NCBI GenBank assembly: GCA_937898415.1
Contig: CALDLA010000084.1
Coordinates: forward strand, 1-14,270
DNA from: an uncultured Prevotellaceae bacterium
Lineage (GTDB): Bacteria; Bacteroidota; Bacteroidia; Bacteroidales; Bacteroidaceae
Direction: 5' to 3'
DNA length: 14,270 nt
Positions 1 to 6,189 of the stretch are shown in pieces. The position numbers were made by a program, and so were the translations under genes. The notes below the pieces were generated by a model that was not told where the DNA came from, made no database searches, and was given only the letters and a program-made list of their open reading frames with translations. The stretch's first letter is position 1. Every line of letters starts with the position of its first letter.

Positions 1-84
1 AGAGATATATATTATATATAATATATAATAATATAAAACTTTTCTTTTCTTCAAAAGCCACAGCCCAGCGACACCTTATGCAAC

Positions 85-108
85 TGTGTCACTGCGTCAC
101 AGTGTCAC
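85..108. repeat. Three tandem 8-bp units (NGYGTCAC)
   Basis: Three consecutive 8-bp units read TGTGTCAC, TGCGTCAC and AGTGTCAC. They follow a very A+T-rich stretch (1-60) made mostly of TA runs, in which I see no gene. The repeats lie about 30 bp upstream of the promoter of the HTH remnant, so they could be operator-like sites or simply a short tandem repeat. No function can be assigned from sequence alone. Confidence 0.5.
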
Positions 109-138
109 AGCGTTGTTTTTAAGTTTTTCCGAAATTAA

Positions 139-170
139 TTTGGAAAATCCGAAATTTAGTATTATATTTG
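139..170 (+). promoter_or_regulatory. Bacteroidota-type promoter upstream of the HTH remnant
   Basis: A TTTG (139-142) is followed after exactly 20 bp by TATATTTG (163-170), matching the Bacteroidota sigma-factor consensus TTTG / TAnnTTTG. The start site would be near 175-177, leaving a leader of only about 9 bases before the ATG at 185. It is the only recognisable plus-strand promoter before cas9, so it may also feed cas9. Confidence 0.65.
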
Positions 171-184
171 TACCCAAAAACAAG

Positions 185-466
185 ATGGGCATCACGCAGA
201 CAAAACTCGCAGAGATGCTTGGCCTCTGCAACGCCCGTGTCAGCGAAATCATGAACGGCAAGAGCGAGCCCTCTTTGAAAATAGGAAGGGAGTTGAGCCG
301 TCAGCTGAACATCGATCCTGCTGTGGTGTTGGGGGGGGTGAAAAGTGGTCAGTGGAATTGTTCTCATGATTCTTGCAGATACCTAATAGCATTCTACAGA
401 AATAAGAAAGGGCGAGTTGCCCCGCCCTGGATGTTTTCACAACGGAATAATCCTTATTGTGAATAG
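185..466 (+). pseudogene. Truncated XRE/HigA-type helix-turn-helix protein
   Basis: The first 50 residues from the ATG at 185 read like the DNA-binding core of an XRE/HigA-type regulator: ITQTKLAEMLG, then the recognition helix around ARVSEIMNGKSEPS, then a helix ending NIDPAVVLG. Helix 1, which normally precedes ITQ, is missing, so the N-terminus looks truncated. I chose 185 because a promoter ends only 15 bp upstream; the longer reading from 86 would run through that promoter. After a run of eight G (331-338) the protein continues as about 40 unfamiliar residues. With seven G it would stop at once after VVLGG, the natural-looking end, so the tail is probably a frameshift product. The 3' end overlaps the tracrRNA on the other strand. 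It may be an antitoxin or regulator remnant left at the insertion edge, or a small working regulator. Confidence 0.5.
401..427 (-). terminator. Rho-independent terminator of the tracrRNA
   Basis: On the minus strand, GGGCG (427-423) pairs with CGCCC (414-410) across an 8-base loop and is followed by TTTCTTATT. A shifted pairing, GGGC with GCCC, is also possible. Its position, just after a tracrRNA-like nexus sequence, fits the 3' end of that RNA. Confidence 0.75.
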
Positions 467-486
467 CTGACATAAATCAGTATCAT
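402..486 (-). ncRNA. tracrRNA for the Cas9 system
   Basis: On the minus strand the RNA begins ATGATACTGATTTATGTC and continues AGCTATTCACAATAAGG. Apart from two extra bases in the middle, this anti-repeat (about 486-457) is complementary to the CRISPR repeat in its crRNA sense, starting GTTGTGAATAGCTGAC. The fully paired arm is about 15 bp, then comes a small bulge, then a second paired arm. After it come AATAAGG, a small GGA/TCC nexus hairpin, the AAAACATCC linker and a G+C hairpin with a T-rich tail. This is the order known for type II tracrRNAs, where the anti-repeat ends in AATAAGG. A perfectly spaced promoter lies upstream at 491-522. Predicted length is about 85 nt. The RNA should pair with crRNA repeats, direct RNase III cutting and bind Cas9. 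It is divergent from cas9 and antisense to the tail of the HTH remnant. Confidence 0.88.
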
Positions 487-490
487 GCTG

Positions 491-522
491 CAAAGGTAGA
501 AAATAAAATCGAAACATACAAA
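491..522 (-). promoter_or_regulatory. tracrRNA promoter
   Basis: Read on the minus strand, TTTG (522-519) is followed after 20 bp by TACCTTTG (498-491), an exact match to TTTG / TAnnTTTG. The start site is expected near 484-487, right at the beginning of the anti-repeat. The promoter sits in the 51 bp between the anti-repeat and the cas9 start codon, so it also forms part of the cas9 leader region. Confidence 0.82.
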
Positions 523-537
523 TAAATCGATATAAAA

Positions 538-3500
538 ATGAAAAAAGTACTTGGCTTGGATCTTGGTGTAGGTAGTATCGGATGGTGCCTCATAGAGAAA
601 GACGATAATAATACTCCCAAGCGTATCTTACGAATGGGAAGCCGTATTGTGCCAATTAGTTCAGACGAAGAAACTGGCTATACTAAAGGAAATGCTGTTA
701 GTAAGAATGCCGACCGTACAGCTAAGAGAACAGCCCGAAAGTGCTATGACAGATACCAACTCAGACGCCAAGCTCTTGTTAATCTGTTTAAACAACTTGG
801 TATGGTGCCAAACAAGAATCTCATGTTTGAGCAGACACCAATGGAGCTATGGCAGAAACGTGCTGATGCTGTTTCAAATGAAATCACATTAAAAGAACTT
901 GGCAGAGTACTTCTTCATATCAACCAAAAACGAGGTTATAAACATTCACGCCTTAGTAATTCTGACAGCAAGGAAACCGCATATGTTCAGGAAGTGAATA
1001 GTCGCTATGATGATCTGAAAGCTGAGGGCTTGACAGTGGGACAGCATTTTGCAGCCAAACTAAAAGAGAACGAACAAACATCTGCTGACGGCAAAAAGTA
1101 CTATAACTATCGAATCAAGGAACAGGTCTATCCTCGCCATGCCTATGAGGAGGAAGTTGAAAAGATATTAGAGGCGCAAAGCCGTTTCCATTCAGACACA
1201 TTGACGCCTGATGTCTGCAAAGAAATAAAGGATATCATTTTCTATCAACGAGACCTGAAATCCTGTAAGAATCTTGTTTCACTCTGCGAATTTGAGTCTT
1301 ACACCATTACAAAGAATGGAAAAGAAATAACAATCGGCCCTAAGGTGGCACCAAGAACTTCTCCGTTGGCACAACTATCCAGTATCCTTGAGACTGCCAA
1401 CAATATTACGATTCGTAATAGAAAGAACGATGAGCTGTATATATTGCCAGAGCAACGAAAAGCAATAGCTGATTTCCTTGATAATCACGAAGTAATGAAG
1501 TTGACAGACCTCTATAAGATACTGAACATCGGGAGGAAAGATGGATGGTGGGCAGGTAAGGCTATAGGTAAAGGTCTGAAAGGAAACACAACCAAATGTC
1601 AGATTCGAAAGGCTCTTGCCAGCTTGCCCAAAGAACAAGTAGATTCACTCATAGCCTTCCTGTTGGAATATGAGGAATCTGTTGACGAAGAAACTGGTGA
1701 GGTACGCCAAAGAATCAATAATACTAAAGCAGAAAAACAACCATTATACCGATTATGGCATTTGCTTTATTCCATAAAGGATAATGATGAGCTGTCAGGA
1801 GCTTTACGCCATTTGGGTATAGAAGATGAAGAGAGCATAGAAAAACTCTGCAAACTTGATTTTCGTACTGCTGGTTATGCCAACAAGTCTGCAAAGGCTA
1901 TTGGTCGCATTCTGCCGTATCTGATGGAGGGAATGATGTATAGTGAAGCATGTGAGAGAGTTGGCTTAGATCACTCTAGGAGAATAGATCCTAATCGTAA
2001 TCTACTCACACACCTTCCTCAAATCCAGAAGAACGAGCTCAGGCAGCCAGTGGTTGAAAAGATTCTCAATCAATTGGTCAATATTGTAAATGCTCTTCTT
2101 AATGAGGAAGGCTCAATAGATGAAATCCGGATAGAGCTTGCCAGAGAGCTAAAACAAAGCAAGGATGAGCGCAACGAAACGTTCAAACGTAATAATCAGA
2201 ACGAAAGGCAGAATAAAGTATATGCAGAACGTATAAAAGAGTATGGTCTTACGCCCACAAGAAACCGCATTATGAAGATGAAAATGTGGGAAGAAAGCGA
2301 GTATACTTGTATGTATTGCGGACAGCCTGTTAATGTGACGGAATTCCTTAAAGGCGCCGATGTGGAACGAGAGCATATTATTCCCAGAGGATTGCTATTC
2401 GATAACAGTTTCACTAATCAGGTTTGCTCATGTCGCCGTTGCAACAGCAAGAAAGGGATGCGAACTGCTTATGACTTTATTGCTGACGAGAAAGGTCAGG
2501 AAGGATTGGACATCTATATAGATCGTATCAATGATCTATTCAACAAAAAGAAGATTAGCCGCAGTAAATTGAATCGTCTGTTAGTCTCTCATAAAGCCTA
2601 TATAAGCAGAAAGACACAAGGCAAGGAGACGGATGAAGACAAAGAACTGTGGGAAAACTTCATAGACCGTCAACTGCGACAAAGCCAGTATATTGCCAAG
2701 AAGTCCGTGGAGATGCTTTTGCAGGTTTGCAAGAATGTCTATACCACAAGTGGTAGCGTAACCGACTTTGTGCGCCATCAATGGGGGTATGACGAACTTC
2801 TGCACGATCTGAACTTTGAGCGTTTTAAGAAAGCTGGTCTTACTACGATGGTAAAACAATTGCATTCAGGCAAGGAGGTAGAGGTGGAGCGTATCAAGGA
2901 CTGGACAAAACGCCTTGACAACAGGCATCATGCTGTGGATGCATTGGCCATCGCTTGTACCACACAAGGCATGATACAACGCCTTAACACCCTCAATGCC
3001 AGTCGAGACGAAATGCTCGAAGAACTGAGCAGCAAAGATCAGCGATTACTTGACCCAGAACGAAGTATGCTGGAGAAATGGATATTTGCCCAACCTCACA
3101 TTTCTTACGCAGAAGCGAAAAAAGAGATTGATAAGATTGTAATCTCTCAACGACCCAATACTCGCATCACTGTTCCTGGCAAACGATATGTTACTAAAAA
3201 CGGCAAACGGACTTTGGCGCAGACGGGCATCATTGTACCACGAGGAGCCTTGCATGCCGAATTTGTGTATGGCCGAATTATGAAACAAGAAGCCGATGGT
3301 GTCACGATGACGCCTCAATACGTAAGAAAATACAAATTGGGCATCGGTGCTCAGGGTTTCCTGTTTAAAGGAGATGAGGTATATAAGGAAGAATTAAAGA
3401 AGGATTCCAAGACTGGACTTTCAAAGATTGTTGTAACAGACAAAATAATGGATGTCTTAGAGAAGATTGTGGATGGTGGCATACGGCAGCGTATCTTGGA

Positions 3501-4206
3501 GCGATTGAACAGAGGTTTCGAAGATGGCACAGATTATAGGGCAAACGTAGCAAAAGCCCTTGCTAATCTCAAAAACCTTGATGAAGACCCTATCTATTCT
3601 GATGATGCCAAGACTCGCCCCATCCGCACCGTTCGAAAATATGTCAGTTCTTCCACAATGGTAGTGGTACGCAAGGATGCTAATGGTAAACCCATGTCGT
3701 TTGTTGAGCCTGATGACAATCATCATGTCGCTTTTTATATGTATCAAGATGGTCAGAAAACGGAAAATGTTGTCACAAAATGGCAGGCTGTACAACGCAA
3801 GTTGAATCATATACCTATTATTGTTGATAACCCATCGCAGACTTGGAACGAGATTCTTGGAAGGAACGATGTTCCTGAAGAACTGCTCCAATCGCTTCCC
3901 CAAGATAAATCTATTATCCTTTTGAGTTTACAGAAAGGCGAAGCTATTATCATGGGATTGGAAGAAACGAATTACCAAAGAGCTTTGCTGGCGAAAGATA
4001 TGCAGACTTTATGCGACCATTTGTTTTATGTGCAGAGCGCATCATCTCATGACTACTGTTTTCGTAGACACGTTGAAGCAAAATACGATACGAAAGATAT
4101 GAATAAAGATGATATGAGATTCCTGCGTATTAGAACGATTGACGTTTTATTCAAAAACAATCCACATAAAGTCAAGGTGACTGTTTTAGGAGACATTGTA
4201 GAATAA
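538..4206 (+). CDS. cas9: CRISPR-associated endonuclease Cas9 (type II, II-C-like)
   Basis: RNA-guided DNA nuclease that uses crRNA and tracrRNA to cut matching DNA. Domains in order: RuvC-I with GLDLGVGSIGW and catalytic Asp8; an Arg-rich bridge helix (about 58-85); the recognition lobe (about 90-520); RuvC-II with IRIELAREL and Glu533; HNH (about 580-660) with EREHIIP, His613 and Asn636, whose 23-residue spacing matches H840/N863 of S. pyogenes Cas9; RuvC-III with HHAVDALA, His798 and Asp801; then about 400 residues of wedge and PAM-interacting region. All catalytic positions are present, so it should be active. The HNH domain carries CMYC (591, 594) and CRRC (632, 635), a likely zinc ribbon. 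At 1222 residues it lies between short and long Cas9 proteins. No Csn2 or Cas4 is seen, and subtype II-C is inferred from the array and tracrRNA layout. The gene is visibly more A+T rich than the cobalamin genes. No plus-strand promoter is recognisable directly upstream. Confidence 0.97.
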   Translation: MKKVLGLDLGVGSIGWCLIEKDDNNTPKRILRMGSRIVPISSDEETGYTKGNAVSKNADRTAKRTARKCYDRYQLRRQALVNLFKQLGMVPNKNLMFEQTPMELWQKRADAVSNEITLKELGRVLLHINQKRGYKHSRLSNSDSKETAYVQEVNSRYDDLKAEGLTVGQHFAAKLKENEQTSADGKKYYNYRIKEQVYPRHAYEEEVEKILEAQSRFHSDTLTPDVCKEIKDIIFYQRDLKSCKNLVSLCEFESYTITKNGKEITIGPKVAPRTSPLAQLSSILETANNITIRNRKNDELYILPEQRKAIADFLDNHEVMKLTDLYKILNIGRKDGWWAGKAIGKGLKGNTTKCQIRKALASLPKEQVDSLIAFLLEYEESVDEETGEVRQRINNTKAEKQPLYRLWHLLYSIKDNDELSGALRHLGIEDEESIEKLCKLDFRTAGYANKSAKAIGRILPYLMEGMMYSEACERVGLDHSRRIDPNRNLLTHLPQIQKNELRQPVVEKILNQLVNIVNALLNEEGSIDEIRIELARELKQSKDERNETFKRNNQNERQNKVYAERIKEYGLTPTRNRIMKMKMWEESEYTCMYCGQPVNVTEFLKGADVEREHIIPRGLLFDNSFTNQVCSCRRCNSKKGMRTAYDFIADEKGQEGLDIYIDRINDLFNKKKISRSKLNRLLVSHKAYISRKTQGKETDEDKELWENFIDRQLRQSQYIAKKSVEMLLQVCKNVYTTSGSVTDFVRHQWGYDELLHDLNFERFKKAGLTTMVKQLHSGKEVEVERIKDWTKRLDNRHHAVDALAIACTTQGMIQRLNTLNASRDEMLEELSSKDQRLLDPERSMLEKWIFAQPHISYAEAKKEIDKIVISQRPNTRITVPGKRYVTKNGKRTLAQTGIIVPRGALHAEFVYGRIMKQEADGVTMTPQYVRKYKLGIGAQGFLFKGDEVYKEELKKDSKTGLSKIVVTDKIMDVLEKIVDGGIRQRILERLNRGFEDGTDYRANVAKALANLKNLDEDPIYSDDAKTRPIRTVRKYVSSSTMVVVRKDANGKPMSFVEPDDNHHVAFYMYQDGQKTENVVTKWQAVQRKLNHIPIIVDNPSQTWNEILGRNDVPEELLQSLPQDKSIILLSLQKGEAIIMGLEETNYQRALLAKDMQTLCDHLFYVQSASSHDYCFRRHVEAKYDTKDMNKDDMRFLRIRTIDVLFKNNPHKVKVTVLGDIVE

Positions 4207-4233
4207 TCAAGGAAACATTTGTATAGGAAAAAG

Positions 4234-4257
4234 AAATCCCGCATAAAAGCGGGATTT
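4234..4257 (-). terminator. Bidirectional terminator between cas9 and the CRISPR array
   Basis: A perfect 9-bp stem, AAATCCCGC / GCGGGATTT, closes a 6-base loop (4243-4248). On the minus strand it is followed by CTTTTTCC, a good T tract, so it should end the pre-crRNA arriving from the array. On the plus strand, 28 bp after the cas9 stop, the stem carries only its own TTT before CATCTATC, so it is weaker for cas9 mRNA. It separates two converging transcripts. Confidence 0.8.
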
Positions 4258-4261
4258 CATC

Positions 4262-4291
4262 TATCATAATACAACTTTTCTTTTGTGAATA
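4262..4291 (-). repeat. Possible repeat scraps in inverted orientation
   Basis: The plus strand has TATCATAATACAAC (4262-4275), one inserted base away from one end of the repeat in crRNA sense (TATCATATACAAC). Seven bases later comes TTGTGAATA (4283-4291), the start of the repeat in the same sense. Read together they look like the end of one repeat and the start of another, opposite to the main array. The match is short, so chance or a remnant of a rearranged array are both possible. Confidence 0.35.
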
Positions 4292-4332
4292 ATCGTTTGT
4301 TGAGCTGGTAAACAGAGACTTAACTGTCACCT

Positions 4333-4956
4333 GTTGTATATGATACGATTTTGTCAGCTATTCACAACGACTTCGAGCGGTTTGCAAAGGATCACGTAGT
4401 TGTATATGATACGATTTTGTCAGCTATTCACAACGCGTCTATGTGCATGAGTGGGCGGCGGGTGGTTGTATATGATACGATTTTGTCAGCTATTCACAAC
4501 GAGCCACGACTCAGACAGATGCACGTCGCGTTGTATATGATACGATTTTGTCAGCTATTCACAACGTGACGAAGTGGATCACGGGCGACCGCATCGTTGT
4601 ATATGATACGATTTTGTCAGCTATTCACAACGCATTTCGAGGTACAGCCACATGTACCGAGTTGTATATGATACGATTTTGTCAGCTATTCACAACGCGT
4701 GAGCCCCAATGACCCACACGGGACGGGTTGTATATGATACGATTTTGTCAGCTATTCACAACGGCGTGGCGAGACTAACAATCTACCTTAGGTTGTATAT
4801 GATACGATTTTGTCAGCTATTCACAACAGACGGACAACGTGATGGAGATATTCGAGGTTGTATATGATATGATTTTGTCAGCAATTTACAACACAACGAC
4901 ATCGAGGAGTGTCAGAAATCGTTGTAAATGATACGATTTTATCAACAATGTCAAAG
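4333..4956 (-). CRISPR. CRISPR array, 10 repeats and 9 spacers, transcribed on the minus strand
   Basis: Repeats of 36 bp lie at 4333, 4399, 4465, 4530, 4596, 4661, 4727, 4792, 4857 and 4921 (start positions). The first eight are identical. The ninth has 3 changes. The tenth has about ten, mostly in the last third on the plus strand. In crRNA sense the repeat starts GTTGTGAATAGCTGAC and ends GTATCATATACAAC. Spacers are 28-30 bp (30, 30, 29, 30, 29, 30, 29, 29, 28) and none resembles another. Minus-strand transcription is inferred because only that RNA can pair with the tracrRNA, because a full promoter lies at 4988-5019, and because the terminator at 4234-4257 fits that strand. The degenerate repeats are therefore promoter-proximal, an arrangement described for type II-C loci. 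In the spacer-9 crRNA, two repeat changes fall in the tracrRNA-pairing arm and should weaken pairing. Confidence 0.97.
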
Positions 4957-4987
4957 AACGTTAGTGCAAAGATAAGTATTGCGACTG

Positions 4988-5019
4988 CAAATATAGAGAA
5001 AAATTACGAATATAACAAA
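4988..5019 (-). promoter_or_regulatory. CRISPR array promoter (leader)
   Basis: On the minus strand, TTTG (5019-5016) is followed after 20 bp by TATATTTG (4995-4988), an exact Bacteroidota-type promoter. Transcription would start near 4980-4983 and enter the degenerate tenth repeat about 25 bases later. A second TATCTTTG on the same strand (4974-4967) lacks a correctly spaced upstream element and is a weaker candidate. Confidence 0.78.
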
Positions 5020-5055
5020 CTTTTCACATAAAAAATGAAAATCATTGAGACGGTT

Positions 5056-5158
5056 CTTTCAGTCGCTACGCTTAGTGAAAGCGGCAGAGCCGAGCGCTGG
5101 TGATCATTTCGAAATAATAGATTAACTTTTTTTGTAGAACAAAGCGACCTTAGGGTCG
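5056..5158. other. Gene-free stretch with two short inverted repeats
   Basis: Between the array promoter and the next gene there are two small inverted repeats. CTTTCA (5056-5061) pairs with TGAAAG (5076-5081) around a 14-base loop. CGACC (5145-5149) pairs with GGTCG (5154-5158) around four bases. Both are followed by similar GC-rich text (GAGCCGAGCGCT and GGTCGAGCGG). Neither has a T tract, so I do not call them terminators. The second pair sits 16 bp before the ATG of the AlbA_2 remnant and may be part of that gene's own leader. Confidence 0.3.
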
Positions 5159-5173
5159 AGCGGCAAACGCTAT

Positions 5174-5669
5174 ATGACGGATATACTCAGACTAAGAGAC
5201 ACGGCAGAACAGACCAAGGTTCAGTTCAAGGAGCGTGTGACTCGCGATAATAAATATGACGTGAGCTGCGAGATGGTAGCACAAAGCAACTATCGCGGAG
5301 GAATGATAGTGGTTGGCATCGACGATAAAACGGGACGCATTAATCCCCTATCGTTCCAAGAGGTACAAGAGACTACGAATCTTTTAGGCAGTTTGGCCTC
5401 TGAGGGCGTAGTACCTCAGATTCTAATCGACATTGAGAACGTTCAAATGGATGGCAGCGTTATCGTTGTGGCAACCATCAAACAAAGAACAAACCTTATT
5501 GATTCGCTCGACCTGTGGTCGCTTTCATAAAGAAGAACTTTGCAAACAATTTTTGATGAATATGGAAGAAAAAGAATTAAGTTTCATCGACAATAAAGAA
5601 TATCAAGAATGGTTTCTGCACCTTTGCGAGGAAATAGACAAGCAGAGGCTGAAAGTTTTGGCAGTTTAG
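5174..5669 (+). pseudogene. Broken AlbA_2/Schlafen-type DNA-binding gene with an unrelated-looking tail
   Basis: The first about 102 residues resemble the N-terminal AlbA_2 (Schlafen AlbA, formerly AAA_4) domain of COG2865-type putative regulators: VQFKERVTRDNKYDVSCEMV, then GGMIVVGIDDKTG and NPLSFQEVQETTNLL, ending VIVVATIK. In intact relatives the domain continues and is followed by several hundred more residues. Here it stops at 5530 after a few off-pattern residues. Another frame then stays open to 5669 and encodes a charged segment (HKEELCKQFLMNMEEKELSF, later LHLCEEIDKQRLK) that I do not recognise. The simplest reading is an internal deletion or frameshift fusing the start of one gene to the end of the same or another gene. 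A short truncated DNA-binding protein of 118 residues could still be made. The gene lies between the CRISPR leader and the cobalamin operon, at what looks like the edge of the accessory insert. Confidence 0.65.
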
Positions 5670-5688
5670 GAAAAAAGTGTTATTTTTG
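5657..5688 (+). promoter_or_regulatory. Promoter of the DUF2147-TSCPD-cobalamin operon
   Basis: TTTG (5657-5660) is followed after 20 bp by TATTTTTG (5681-5688), matching TTTG / TAnnTTTG. The start site is expected near 5694, giving a leader of about 50 bases before the ATG at 5744. That is too short for a cobalamin riboswitch. No other promoter with both elements is visible before the downstream genes, so it may serve all five. Its upstream element overlaps the end of the broken AlbA_2 gene. Confidence 0.75.
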
Positions 5689-5743
5689 CAGCAAAATTGC
5701 GACGAAATTGATAATTAACAATACAGACTTTTGCGTTTGAATT

Positions 5744-6142
5744 ATGATGAAGAAAGCAATAATCAGCTTAGTACTGACGATGATGTCAGTAGCCGGATAC
5801 GCTCAGAGCGTTGTCGGCAAGTGGGTAACAGAAGGTGGTGAATCTCAGGTGGAGATTTACCAGAGTGGTGACAAGCTGAGCGGCAAGATTGTGTGGCTGA
5901 AAAAAGGCGACGGCCAGCTCGACGTCCACAATCCAGACAAGAAGCTACAGAGTCGTAAGCTCGTTGGTGTCAACATCCTGACGGGCCTCACCAAGAAAGG
6001 CGACAAGTGGGAAGGCGGCAAGATTTACAATCCCAAGAACGGCAAGACCTACAAATGCTCCATCTGGCTCGAGGGCAACAACCTGAAGGTACGCGGCTAC
6101 GTCGCCATGTTCTATGAGACCCAGACTTGGACGAAAAAGTAA
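5744..6142 (+). CDS. DUF2147-family exported protein
   Basis: A 132-residue protein with a signal peptide (MMKKAIISLVLTMMSVAGYA, probable cut before Gln21), so it should leave the cytoplasm. The mature part matches the DUF2147 pattern: VVGKWVTEGGESQVEIY near the start, KLSGKIVWLK, then NPDKKLQSRKLVGVNIL, KWEGGKIYNPKNGKTYKC and LKVRGYVAMFYETQTWTK at the end. The family is a small beta-rich fold widespread in Bacteroidota and Proteobacteria, with no established biochemical role that I know of. The length is normal for the family. Two adjacent ATG codons are possible; I used the first. It is the first gene after the promoter at 5657-5688, and 47 bp with no visible terminator separate it from the next gene. 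Its link to cobalamin genes may be only positional. Confidence 0.9.
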   Translation: MMKKAIISLVLTMMSVAGYAQSVVGKWVTEGGESQVEIYQSGDKLSGKIVWLKKGDGQLDVHNPDKKLQSRKLVGVNILTGLTKKGDKWEGGKIYNPKNGKTYKCSIWLEGNNLKVRGYVAMFYETQTWTKK

Positions 6143-6189
6143 CGCGGCCAAACTATTGTAACTCTTAACGAAATAAGAATGAAAGAACA

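Noticed and set aside
86..184. Longer N-terminus for the HTH protein starting at 86
   Set aside because: It would translate through an exact promoter (139-170) and adds residues unlike helix 1 of the family; the ATG at 185 fits better.
457..537. tracrRNA on the plus strand
   Set aside because: No terminator or promoter supports it and it would run into the cas9 start; the minus strand has promoter, AATAAGG junction and terminator in order.
3457..3903. 148-codon minus-strand open frame inside cas9
   Set aside because: Antisense to a conserved coding region, with no recognisable domain and no promoter.
4351..4569. 72-codon open frame across the CRISPR array
   Set aside because: It is made of repeats and spacers; the repeating peptide reflects repeat periodicity, not a gene.
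4333..4956. Self-targeting spacers against genes in this window
   Set aside because: By eye I found no spacer matching the rest of the window; a computed search of the full genome would be needed to exclude it elsewhere.
4967..4974. Second array promoter (TATCTTTG on the minus strand)
   Set aside because: No TTTG at the required 20-bp distance; the element at 4988-5019 is complete.
5145..5158. Terminator before the AlbA_2 remnant
   Set aside because: Only a 5-bp stem with no T tract on either strand.
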